The position numbers and the translations under genes are program-made. A DNA stretch of 41,916 nucleotides, taken from assembly GCA_016200645.1 (NCBI GenBank), contig JACQEJ010000118.1:1-41916 (forward strand). Reading direction: 5' to 3'. The notes under the pieces were generated by a model. That model did no database searches. It was not told the origin of the DNA and was given only the letters and a program-made list of their open reading frames with translations. The stretch comes from Deltaproteobacteria bacterium (lineage in GTDB: Bacteria > Desulfobacterota > GWC2-55-46 > UBA9637). This document shows positions 24,188 to 31,276 of this stretch, in pieces. How positions within the stretch are numbered: position 1 is the stretch's first letter; each line of letters starts with the position of its first letter.

Positions 24188-26413
24188 ATGAAGCCACTCA
24201 ACATAGCCTTTCTCTGGCATATGCATCAGCCCTTGTATAAAGACCCTTTCACCGGCGAGTATATCCTTCCGTGGGTAAGGCTTCATGGAACAAAGGATTA
24301 CTATGATATGGTGAGTATTCTTGAGGATTTTCCATCCCTCCATCAGACTTTTAATCTGGTGCCTTCTCTCATAGAACAGCTCAATGATTATGCAGAGGGA
24401 AAGGCGTCCGACAAATTCTTAAGCCTGACATTGAAACCGGCGCCGGATTTAACGTCGGATGATAAGGGCTTCATGATGAGAAATTTTTTTCTTGCCAACT
24501 GGGAACATATGATAAAACCCCTTCATGGGTATTGGGAACTCCTGAAAAAAAGAGGATTCTATCACCATGAAAATGAAATGGATGATGCTATCCGCTACTT
24601 TTCCGAACAGGATTTTCTGGACATGCAGGTATTATTTAATCTTGCATGGATAGATCCTGCCATAAGAGAAAATGACGGATTTTTAAAAGGACTTTCGCAA
24701 AAAGGCAAGGGTTTTACCGAAGAGGAAAAGAAGAAACTTGTCGCAAAACAAAAAGAGATTGTTAAAGGGATACTGCCTAAATATCGTGAAATGGAAAAAA
24801 AGGGGATTATTGAAATAACTACATCTCCTTACTATCATCCCATACTCCCTCTGCTCTGCGACAGCCATTCGGCAAAGGTGGCCATGCCCGGCGCGGAGCT
24901 GCCTCAAAAAAGATTTGTCTCTCCCGAGGATGCCGCCGAACAGATTAAAAGGGGCATAAAGCTGCATCAGGAGACTTTTGGCAGAAGGCCAAAGGGCATG
25001 TGGCCTTCCGAAGGGTCTGTAAGCGAGGCAATGCTGCCTATTATAGCGAATGAAGGCATACGCTGGGTTGCTACGGATGAAGAGATACTGGCCAATTCTC
25101 TCAAAAGGGGCATACGGCGGGATAGCGATGGCTATTGTCTCGATCCTGAAATTTTATACAAGCCGTATTATGTGACAGCGGAAGGTAAAAGGCTTTCCAT
25201 CATATTCAGAGACCATGTCCTTTCCGACCTTATAGGATTTGTGTATGCCGCATGGGATGCGGAAAAGGCGGCTGATGATTTTGCCGGCAGGCTTGTGAAA
25301 ATACACGACTCTCTTCCAAGTCCGGAAGGTTGTCTTTTGAGCATAATCCTGGACGGCGAGAATGCATGGGAGTATTATAAAAACGACGGCAGGGATTTTT
25401 TATGCGCCCTGTATGCGAGATTGGCAAAGCACCCCTTGCTCAGAGCAGTGACGGTGAGCGAATACCTGGAAGAATATCCTCCCAAGGAAGAGCTGCCGAC
25501 GCTTTACGCAGGTTCATGGATAAATCATAACTTCAAGATATGGATAGGCCACAGCGAAGACAATACTGCGTGGGATTATGTAAAAGATGCAAGAGATGCC
25601 CTTGTTGATTATGAAAAGATATTGAGACAATCCGGAGCCTACGAGCAGCATAAAGATCAGATAGCGGATGCGTGGCAGGAAATTTATGCAGCCGAGGGGA
25701 GCGATTGGTTCTGGTGGTACGGCGATGAACATTCGTCCATGAGTGATAAGGAGTTTGATGAGCTCTTCAGAAAACATATCAAACGGGTATATGCCCTTAT
25801 TGGAAAAGAACCTCCTCTGTCTCTTGAGGTTCCGATCATGATGGAGGAAAAGATATATGAACCGACCATTAAACCCACTGCATTCATAAACCCTGTTATT
25901 GACGGCGAGATTTCCGGTTATTTTGAATGGCTTTCCGCCGGCAGGCTTGAAAGAACAAACTACGGCGCTGCCATGCACAGAGAAACCAGAGCCGGTATTG
26001 TTGACAGCATTTCTTATGGCTTCAATCTTCAATCATTATTTTTCAGGTTTGACTATATCCATGACATTATCCCCTATGAACAAAAGTGGGATGTGATTAT
26101 CAATTTTCTTTTTCCAAAAATGAGAAAAATTAAGCTCTCCATAGAGGGTGGAAAGGCGGATGCGAAGATACTTGAGAAAGATAGCGATACAGGCGAATTT
26201 GTGGAAAAAAAGAAAATAGAATCTATTGCTGCAAAAGATGTGGTGGAGCTTGAAGTTCAGTTCAAAACGCTTGGTGTAAAAACAGGCGATGAGATGAGGT
26301 TTTTTATCACCATAGATGGGGGCGAAAGGGGTCTTGAGCGATGGCCGTCAAAAGGATATGTTGCAGTTGCCGTGCCGTCGGAGGATTTTGAAGACTATAA
26401 TTGGTGGGTGTAG
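24188..26413 (+). CDS. glycoside hydrolase family 57 protein
   Basis: A 741-residue enzyme of the GH57 alpha-amylase/glucanotransferase/branching family. The opening NIAFLWHMHQPLYKDPFTGE is the conserved first motif; the nucleophile E275 lies in MWPSEGSVSE and the acid/base D389 in LDGENAWEYY. The N-terminal TIM-like barrel is followed by a helical domain and a C-terminal beta domain (residues about 560-741). No signal peptide, so cytoplasmic glycogen or maltodextrin metabolism is inferred. ATG 24188 is chosen by homology; it lacks a good ribosome site because the upstream DNA is heptamer repeat, and the frame is open back to 24119. Confidence 0.9.
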   Translation: MKPLNIAFLWHMHQPLYKDPFTGEYILPWVRLHGTKDYYDMVSILEDFPSLHQTFNLVPSLIEQLNDYAEGKASDKFLSLTLKPAPDLTSDDKGFMMRNFFLANWEHMIKPLHGYWELLKKRGFYHHENEMDDAIRYFSEQDFLDMQVLFNLAWIDPAIRENDGFLKGLSQKGKGFTEEEKKKLVAKQKEIVKGILPKYREMEKKGIIEITTSPYYHPILPLLCDSHSAKVAMPGAELPQKRFVSPEDAAEQIKRGIKLHQETFGRRPKGMWPSEGSVSEAMLPIIANEGIRWVATDEEILANSLKRGIRRDSDGYCLDPEILYKPYYVTAEGKRLSIIFRDHVLSDLIGFVYAAWDAEKAADDFAGRLVKIHDSLPSPEGCLLSIILDGENAWEYYKNDGRDFLCALYARLAKHPLLRAVTVSEYLEEYPPKEELPTLYAGSWINHNFKIWIGHSEDNTAWDYVKDARDALVDYEKILRQSGAYEQHKDQIADAWQEIYAAEGSDWFWWYGDEHSSMSDKEFDELFRKHIKRVYALIGKEPPLSLEVPIMMEEKIYEPTIKPTAFINPVIDGEISGYFEWLSAGRLERTNYGAAMHRETRAGIVDSISYGFNLQSLFFRFDYIHDIIPYEQKWDVIINFLFPKMRKIKLSIEGGKADAKILEKDSDTGEFVEKKKIESIAAKDVVELEVQFKTLGVKTGDEMRFFITIDGGERGLERWPSKGYVAVAVPSEDFEDYNWWV

Positions 26414-26417
26414 AGAG

Positions 26418-26520
26418 ATGAAAAATCAAAACTCAAATAGCAAAAATCAAAACTGTAGAATCCAGAATTCAGAAGAAAAACTGTTTTTATTCTGAATTCC
26501 GACTCTTGACTTCTGTATTC
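26418..26520. repeat. heptamer inverted array J
   Basis: AAAATCA, AAACTCA, AATAGCA, AAAATCA, AAACTGT, AGAATCC, AGAATTC units are followed by ATTCTGA, ATTCCGA, CTCTTGA, CTTCTGT, ATTCTGC. AGAATTCAGAAG faces CTTCTGTATTCTG, again a fold-back pair. The array ends about 18 bases before the promoter of the next operon. Confidence 0.75.
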
Positions 26521-26537
26521 TGCTGTCATCATACTTC

Positions 26538-26566
26538 TTGACAATGCCGTTTTCTTGTCTTATATT
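26538..26566 (+). promoter_or_regulatory. strong sigma-70-type promoter before the solitary CRISPR repeat
   Basis: TTGACA (26538-26543), a 17-base spacer, then TATATT (26561-26566): an almost perfect promoter. Transcription would start near 26573, so the CRISPR repeat at 26589 lies in the first 50 bases of the message. The arrangement is like the leader end of a CRISPR array. Confidence 0.7.
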
Positions 26567-26588
26567 TACTGCATGTGACGAGGACGTT

Positions 26589-26620
26589 GTCGCGTCCCGC
26601 GCGGGCGCGTGGATTGAAAT
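26589..26620 (+). CRISPR. solitary type I-C-like CRISPR repeat
   Basis: One 32-base unit starting GTCGCGTCCCGCGCGGGCGC and ending GTGGATTGAAAT. Type I-C repeats typically start GTCGC, have a GC-rich stem and end GTGGATTGAAAC; here the last C is T. CGCGTCC and GGGCGCG can form a 7-bp stem (one G-U) around CGCGC. There is no second copy in the window, no spacer array and no cas gene. It ends one base before the ATG of the next gene. Confidence 0.8.
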
Positions 26621-26621
26621 C

Positions 26622-27410
26622 ATGCCATCTCCAAAAGCTATTCACCAAAGGTTAAACCAATCCCTCGAACAAATCATGAAGGAGAGATTTGTTCACAGCC
26701 TTTCTCATATCATCTATGACAGGATTTCACTCCTCTGGCACATTGATAAAGAATCTGAACAGCTCATGGCCCACATAGCCGCAAAGGTTGTGGCAGGGAT
26801 TTTTTGTTTGGAATATCTTTCCCATATCAATTCGCTGGTGAAGGAGAAGGCCGGCATCAAGGAAGATATTACAGCCATGGATCTGTCGAATGAAGAATTG
26901 ATAGCCGGTATAAAGACCAGGCTTTCCCGCAACAAGGAAGTTGCCGGACTTTTCAAGAATGCCGCCGGCCTGTTAAAGAAGTTTGTAGACGCCATAGATA
27001 TAAAAACCCTGAAGGGCTTAACAACCATAGCCCATACCAGCGATTACCTTTTATCTTCCCTGCAGGATATGAAGGATTCTCGCCACGATGAGTATGCCAT
27101 ATGGCTGTCTTCAATTCCATATTATTATGAAAAGGATTTGAAATATCTTGGCCTTGTTCACTATGAAGGACTCAAGATGCGCGATGCGAGTTTGGATATT
27201 GACAGCTTTGCAGTCTCTTTTTGGAATGAACAGTTTTCTAACGAGCCTTTTTGTCTGGAAAAGATACATTCCAACCACCGCATCAACCTTAATGCCCACT
27301 TGCCGTCAGAAGCGGCAAAGGAAGGCTACTTCCCCTGCACCGCTGCATCCGCCGGCAAGAACAAAAAAATTTTCACCCCCAGGGAGCAATCTGCACGGAC
27401 AAGGAGTTAG
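26622..27410 (+). CDS. unrecognised helical protein (262 aa), first gene of repeat-led operon
   Basis: ATG 26622 begins one base after the CRISPR repeat. The product is predicted mostly alpha-helical (AIHQRLNQSLEQIMKERFVH, NEELIAGIKTRLSRNKEVAG), with a Tyr/Trp-rich patch (EYAIWLSSIPYYYEKDLKYL) and a basic C-terminus. No membrane segment and no family recognised. An upstream in-frame TTG (26538) would lie within the -35 box and translate the repeat, so it is rejected. No clear Shine-Dalgarno exists apart from the repeat's GTGGAT, so the repeat hairpin may control initiation. It is followed three bases later by a TTG-started gene. Confidence 0.6.
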   Translation: MPSPKAIHQRLNQSLEQIMKERFVHSLSHIIYDRISLLWHIDKESEQLMAHIAAKVVAGIFCLEYLSHINSLVKEKAGIKEDITAMDLSNEELIAGIKTRLSRNKEVAGLFKNAAGLLKKFVDAIDIKTLKGLTTIAHTSDYLLSSLQDMKDSRHDEYAIWLSSIPYYYEKDLKYLGLVHYEGLKMRDASLDIDSFAVSFWNEQFSNEPFCLEKIHSNHRINLNAHLPSEAAKEGYFPCTAASAGKNKKIFTPREQSARTRS

Positions 27411-27413
27411 GGT

Positions 27414-27839
27414 TTGCATATAAAAGAACAGATTCGGGGTATTGATTTCCTTATCAAGAAGATACGCGCAAATAGAAATTCTCTTATCCCCGCGAAGGCA
27501 AAATCAGGGGATATAGAGATGAAGCGGGATATAAAACACTCCTTTGATATACCTCCGAACCCTCACAAAAAGTTTTCCATCGCTGTCAGGGACAGGCTGT
27601 CATTCAGCCCGGGCGCAGGCCCGTTTGACATAGAGATAGTGGTTGTGGGTCTTGTTTTTCTCAAGGAAGAGATGAAGCCGTCTCAAATCAAGGCGCTTCT
27701 GAAAGACCGGGATAATACAAACTTTCTTATCAATCAATGCCTCCCCCATACATCCGCCGCAGTGGCTTACCTTACGGACCGGATGGGTTTCAGCCCAGTC
27801 ATACTTGCTCCAAAATTTCCTCTCTCAAGGGAGGGATAA
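27414..27839 (+). CDS. unrecognised protein (141 aa), second gene of repeat-led operon
   Basis: Starts with TTG 27414 seven bases after AAGGAG, three bases after the preceding stop. The N-terminus is basic and helical; the middle has beta character (FDIEIVVVGLVFLKEEMKPS) and the end LTDRMGFSPVILAPK. No known domain is recognised. The tight spacing and shared TTG usage with the third gene suggest a stoichiometric set. A nucleic-acid or partner-binding role would be a guess. Confidence 0.55.
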   Translation: MHIKEQIRGIDFLIKKIRANRNSLIPAKAKSGDIEMKRDIKHSFDIPPNPHKKFSIAVRDRLSFSPGAGPFDIEIVVVGLVFLKEEMKPSQIKALLKDRDNTNFLINQCLPHTSAAVAYLTDRMGFSPVILAPKFPLSREG

Positions 27840-27842
27840 GGC

Positions 27843-28577
27843 TTGCGTGTTGACTTTCCTGTAGATGAAAGGTCGCTCAGATATATAGAGGCCATGGAGG
27901 ATGATCCCGACATAAAGGCGATTATTTCCATCCTTCTGGAGAAGCGAAAGGAGGATTTTTACAACTATGCCTCCATTGTATGTTTCTGTTATAAGGAAGA
28001 AGACCTGATAAACCTGCCGGATGTAAAACACCTTCCCAACAGGGTCAAGGCCTGGATAAAGCGGAAGAGTTTTGATCAGGACACTGAATATATTATCTTT
28101 TTTAAACATCTCTTCTCTCTTTACTCCGGCTTTGTTCAGAACTATGAAGGATGGGATAAGCTTGGCAAACATAGGAGTGTAATCCCGGAGGCCTATATTT
28201 ATCACAGGACAAAGGAGAGGTATGCAGGGAAGCCGGGCGCTAAAGTTGAACGAGAATGTTTTGTTGTTATAGATGGATGGGACAGCCGCAGAAACAGAAC
28301 CAAAGATGAGGGGCAAAAGGTTGATGTGGCTGTATGGGATGGGCCAGCCCAGCACGGTGAAGTCTATGAAGTGAAGGTCAAGGTATATATTAAAGAAAAG
28401 GAACACCAGCTTGAGTTTCTTGAGACAATACGAAAGGTATCCAATAAGAGGATAGATGTCATTCTTGCAAGCTTTGCCCCGAAGCATGTCGTGCTGCAGC
28501 ATCTCAAAACCTTTTTTCCGGGGAGGGACTTGAGCCAGATAAATATATTCGGGGTGGATGAATTGCAGAATCTGTAG
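27843..28577 (+). CDS. PD-(D/E)XK nuclease-like protein (244 aa), third gene of repeat-led operon
   Basis: Starts TTG 27843 after AGGGAGG, three bases past the previous stop. The N-terminal 110 residues are helical with aromatic patches. The C-terminal part contains KVDVAVWDGPAQHGEVYEVK, an Asp on one strand then E-V-K on the next, followed by a helix and the strand RIDVILASFAP. This order fits the catalytic core of the PD-(D/E)XK nuclease superfamily (restriction enzymes and Cas4-like folds). The match is by motif only and could be fortuitous. A nuclease effector for the three-gene set is the working hypothesis. Confidence 0.55.
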   Translation: MRVDFPVDERSLRYIEAMEDDPDIKAIISILLEKRKEDFYNYASIVCFCYKEEDLINLPDVKHLPNRVKAWIKRKSFDQDTEYIIFFKHLFSLYSGFVQNYEGWDKLGKHRSVIPEAYIYHRTKERYAGKPGAKVERECFVVIDGWDSRRNRTKDEGQKVDVAVWDGPAQHGEVYEVKVKVYIKEKEHQLEFLETIRKVSNKRIDVILASFAPKHVVLQHLKTFFPGRDLSQINIFGVDELQNL

Positions 28578-28584
28578 AGATGGA

Positions 28585-28883
28585 AGCATCTAATATTTCG
28601 GCTTAAAGTTTGGTTTAGAGGCTCATATTGAAATTTTTCAGGGCAAAACCATTCCCACAGCGCAGATAGCGCGGCAGTGTGGGTCGAAATTTCCCTGAGC
28701 CAAGACCCCAATGAATGTGCTGCAACAAAACCTCTGGAAATCTGCCTTGCAATGCAAAATACGAAGGCGCCGGGGTCGGGGAAAGAAGCGCTGCAAAATT
28801 TGTTTTGTCCTGAAAAATTTCAATATGAGCCTCTGCCGTCCGCAGATCTTTTGGCTTCATTTCAAGCCGAAATTTTGGATGCT
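28585..28883. repeat. inverted-repeat element (MITE-like, about 300 bp)
   Basis: The 32-base arms 28618-28649 (GAGGCTCATATTGAAATTTT...) and 28802-28833 are inverted copies with one mismatch. Weaker outer homology (AGCATC plus a TTTCGGCTT block at 28585-28603) recurs inverted near 28868-28883, with about 20 extra bases in the right arm. The 150-base centre holds a second hairpin (CCCACA...TGTGGG near 28655-28683). There is no transposase inside; a non-autonomous mobile element or structured RNA is inferred. Overlapping open frames on both strands look repeat-derived rather than genic. Confidence 0.65.
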
Positions 28884-28936
28884 TACTGTAGAGATAATCT
28901 GCTTGCACAGATTGTAAAAGCAGATTACACTGAAAT

Positions 28937-28994
28937 GTCATTCCGAGCGAGGAATCTCGGCCTTGAGATTCTTCGGGCTTTGCCTCAGAATGAC
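28937..28994. repeat. 58-bp imperfect palindrome (GTCATTCCGAGCGAGG type)
   Basis: Begins GTCATTCCGAGCGAGG and ends TGCCTCAGAATGAC; the centre CTCGGCCTTGAG also folds. This resembles palindromic dispersed repeats that yield spurious peptides like CHSEAKPEES in many genomes. It lies 65 bases upstream of the NtrC-type gene and could act as a terminator for the upstream operon or as mobile debris. Confidence 0.7.
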
Positions 28995-29060
28995 AGTAAA
29001 CTGTCATCTGTGTAATCGTTTTGAGAAATCTGTGCAACCACCCTTTTATAGGAGACGGCA

Positions 29061-30512
29061 ATGAAAGAAGACGCTATACTGGTAGTTGATGATGAAAAGG
29101 GGCAAAGGGAGATTTTAAAGACAATTCTTGCCAATCAAGGTTACGAGGTTTCAACCAGTCCCAACGGCATGGAGGCGCTCAGGCTTTTTAAAGAAACTCC
29201 ATTTGATGTGGTTTTAACTGATTTAAAGATGCCGGGGTGGGATGGACTCGAACTTCTGCGAAATATTCTTAAAGAAAAAACCCCTGTAAGTGTTGTTATC
29301 ATGACTGCCCACGGCACCATCAATTCTGCTGTAGAGGCAATGAAGTTTGGGGCTTTCGATTATCTGGTTAAGCCATTTGAAATGGATGAGCTGCTGGTTG
29401 TTGCAAAAAAGGCTGTTGAGAAGACCCATCTTTTAAAAGAAAATACCTTTTTGAGAGAGCAGCTGGAGGAGAGATTCAGCATAGACGGCATAGTCGGCAA
29501 AAGTGGAATGATGTGGGAGGTGTTTAAGATTTTAAAAAAAGTCTGCGCAACGAATTCTACTGTTCTTATATATGGAGAAAGCGGAACAGGGAAAGAACTT
29601 ATAGCAAAGGCTATTCATTATAACAGCCCGAGAAGAGACAAGCCGTTTATGACGATAAACTGCGCGGCTATCCCGGAAACGCTTCTGGAAAGTGAGCTCT
29701 TTGGATATGAAAAAGGCGCATTTACAGGGGCAAATGCAAGGAAGATAGGGCTCTTTGAGGCAGCCGGCGGAGGAACCCTTTTCCTGGATGAGATAGCGGA
29801 ACTCCCTTTCGCTTTACAGGCAAAGCTCCTCAGGGCGCTTCAGGAAAGAGAGATGAGAAGGCTTGGCGGCAAGGATAATATAAAAATAGATGTGAGGATA
29901 ATTGCGGCAACGAACAAGAGACTGGAAGATGAGATAAAAAAGGGGAGATTCAGGGAGGACCTCTTTTACCGGCTCAATGTCCTTGCCCTTAAGCTGCCTG
30001 CGCTGAGGGACAGACCGGAAGACATTCCCCTTCTTCTTGATCATTTCATCAAAAAACACACCGGAACCCTTAACAAGAAAATAACAGGGGTTGCAAAGGA
30101 TGCGATGGAGATTCTTCTCAAGCATAACTGGCCCGGAAACGTCAGACAGCTGGAATCCACAATAGAGAGGGCAATACTGCTTGCCGACGACGGGGAAGAT
30201 ATAGATGCAAAGCTTCTTCCCGCGGACATCACCCGGCAGGCTTTTCAAGGCAGCAGGCTTGATTTTGATATTCCGTACGGCGGCATATCATTTGAAGAAT
30301 TGGAAAAAGAATTGATAATAAAGGCCATGGAAAAAACCGGTTTTGTGATTGCAAAAGCAGCCCAACTCCTCGGCATGAGCTACAAAACACTCCAGTACAG
30401 GTTGAACAAATTTAGCATCCAGAAAGGGGCTGGATCTGTTGCCAAAGGGCTATCATATACCCCAAATAAGGCATTAGATACCCTAAATGAGGCGGAAAAA
30501 GAGAAGATATAA
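29061..30512 (+). CDS. NtrC-family sigma-54-dependent response regulator
   Basis: A 483-residue regulator with the full three-domain order. Receiver domain 1-120: DD pair at 10-11, phospho-acceptor D54 in LTDLKMPGWDG, K in YLVKPFE. AAA+ domain about 140-380: Walker A GESGTGKE, sigma-54 contact loop GAFTGA, Walker B GGTLFLDEIAEL. Fis-type HTH at 410-455: KAAQLLGMSYKTLQYRLNKF. It activates sigma-54 RNA polymerase when phosphorylated. An AGGAGA ribosome site precedes ATG 29061. No histidine kinase is adjacent. A sigma-54 promoter lies 45 bases downstream of its stop, making the next gene the likely target. Confidence 0.95.
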   Translation: MKEDAILVVDDEKGQREILKTILANQGYEVSTSPNGMEALRLFKETPFDVVLTDLKMPGWDGLELLRNILKEKTPVSVVIMTAHGTINSAVEAMKFGAFDYLVKPFEMDELLVVAKKAVEKTHLLKENTFLREQLEERFSIDGIVGKSGMMWEVFKILKKVCATNSTVLIYGESGTGKELIAKAIHYNSPRRDKPFMTINCAAIPETLLESELFGYEKGAFTGANARKIGLFEAAGGGTLFLDEIAELPFALQAKLLRALQEREMRRLGGKDNIKIDVRIIAATNKRLEDEIKKGRFREDLFYRLNVLALKLPALRDRPEDIPLLLDHFIKKHTGTLNKKITGVAKDAMEILLKHNWPGNVRQLESTIERAILLADDGEDIDAKLLPADITRQAFQGSRLDFDIPYGGISFEELEKELIIKAMEKTGFVIAKAAQLLGMSYKTLQYRLNKFSIQKGAGSVAKGLSYTPNKALDTLNEAEKEKI

Positions 30513-30556
30513 ATGTGAAATTAGGTAACAGATTGATTTTCTTATATCTTTTTGTG

Positions 30557-30573
30557 TTGGCACAATTTGTGCA
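30557..30573 (+). promoter_or_regulatory. sigma-54 (-24/-12) promoter
   Basis: TTGGCACAATTTGTGCA contains GG (30559-30560) and GC (30571-30572) separated by exactly ten bases, the invariant sigma-54 spacing, within a good TTGGCAC -24 element. Transcription would start about 12 bases after the GC, and the gene at 30621 follows a perfect ribosome binding site. Confidence 0.8.
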
Positions 30574-30620
30574 TAAATCTCTTATGATAAAACTAAAATA
30601 ATGAAAGGAGGTGAAAATTC

Positions 30621-30992
30621 ATGAAGAGAATACTGACACTGTTGGTCGCATTAACAGTTGCCGTAGCCTTTGGCGGTATGACCTTTGCAGCCGAAGAAAA
30701 GAAGGCAGAACCGGCAAAACCGGCAGCAGCACCGGTCAAGACAATTAAAGGTGGGAGCGGCGAGGTAACAGCAGTTGATGTCAACGCCAAGACAATAACG
30801 GTAAAGACGAAGAAGGGGAAAGAGTTTGTCATTGCCATCACAGAGGATTCAAAAATCACTGTTGGTAAAGAGACCAAGACTCTGGATCAGGTGAAGGTTG
30901 GAGAGAAAGTAACGGTAAGGGTTGTAAAGCCTGCAAAGAAGATAAAAAAGAAAGAGGAGAAGAAGGAAGAGAAGAAAGAGGAGAAGAAATAA
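30621..30992 (+). CDS. small exported Lys/Glu-tailed protein under sigma-54 control
   Basis: A 123-residue protein with a classical signal peptide (ILTLLVALTVAVAFGGMTFA, cleavage near AAEE), then an Ala/Pro linker and a small beta domain (SGEVTAVDVNAKTITVKTKK through VKVGEKVTVRVV) of the OB/DUF5666-like kind. The tail is an extreme KKEEKKEEKK low-complexity stretch. AAAGGAGGTG before ATG 30621 is the strongest ribosome site in the window, so high expression is expected. Its role in the periplasm is unknown; the charged tail could bind metal, wall polymers or polyphosphate (guess). Confidence 0.8.
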   Translation: MKRILTLLVALTVAVAFGGMTFAAEEKKAEPAKPAAAPVKTIKGGSGEVTAVDVNAKTITVKTKKGKEFVIAITEDSKITVGKETKTLDQVKVGEKVTVRVVKPAKKIKKKEEKKEEKKEEKK

Positions 30993-31000
30993 GTCTTTTA

Positions 31001-31031
31001 CCTGTCTGCGTGCATCGCACAGGCAGGCAGG
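31001..31031. repeat. CCTGTCTGCGTGCA-type palindromic repeat, copy 1
   Basis: CCTGTCTGCGTGCATCGCAC followed by AGGCAGGCAGG, an imperfect hairpin directly after the small exported gene. A near-identical copy lies at 31212-31238. Confidence 0.7.
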
Positions 31032-31062
31032 ATTAACGGACGTTTTGTCTGTTACAACACTT

Positions 31063-31100
31063 AAAAGGCATTGTCTCAAAAGGGCAATGCCTTTTAAATT
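31063..31100 (+). terminator. intrinsic terminator after the small exported gene
   Basis: AAAAGGCATTG (31063-31073) and its exact complement CAATGCCTTTT (31085-31095) form an 11-bp stem followed by AAATTTTAT. It can act in both directions and ends the sigma-54 transcript. Confidence 0.75.
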
Positions 31101-31201
31101 TTATACGCATGAAACGCCATGCCGACTCATCGGCCTTCCTTTCTTGCTTGCAAAAGAACACTGAATGGGTTTATATCTATGAAACTCACATGACCTTAGA
31201 C

Positions 31202-31250
31202 AGGGAGGGGACCTGTCTGCGTGCAACGCAAGGCAGGCAAGCCCCTCCCT
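31202..31250. repeat. palindromic repeat copy 2 nested in a 9-bp inverted repeat
   Basis: CCTGTCTGCGTGCAACGCAA (from 31212) repeats the element at 31001. It is framed by AGGGAGGGG (31202-31210) and its exact complement CCCCTCCCT (31242-31250), so the element appears nested in a second palindrome. Confidence 0.65.
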
Positions 31251-31276
31251 TACAAAAGGAAACAGGTGATTTTCAA

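Noticed and set aside
26538-26621. TTG start at 26538 extending the first unknown gene by 28 codons
   Set aside because: The TTG is part of a TTGACA -35 box and the extension would translate the CRISPR repeat; ATG 26622 is more likely.
26589-26700. Possible CRISPR array
   Set aside because: Only one repeat is present; no second unit within several hundred bases on either side, so I call it solitary.
28615-29061. 148-residue minus-strand ORF and a 112-residue plus-strand ORF over the same stretch
   Set aside because: Both are composed of the inverted repeat and the 58-bp palindrome; the CHSEAKPEES-type peptide is a known by-product of such repeats, and neither has a ribosome site.
31109-31276. 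Long N-terminal extension of LpxK
   Set aside because: It crosses two palindromic repeats and has no LpxK homology; homology begins near 31301 and AGGTGA supports GTG 31277.
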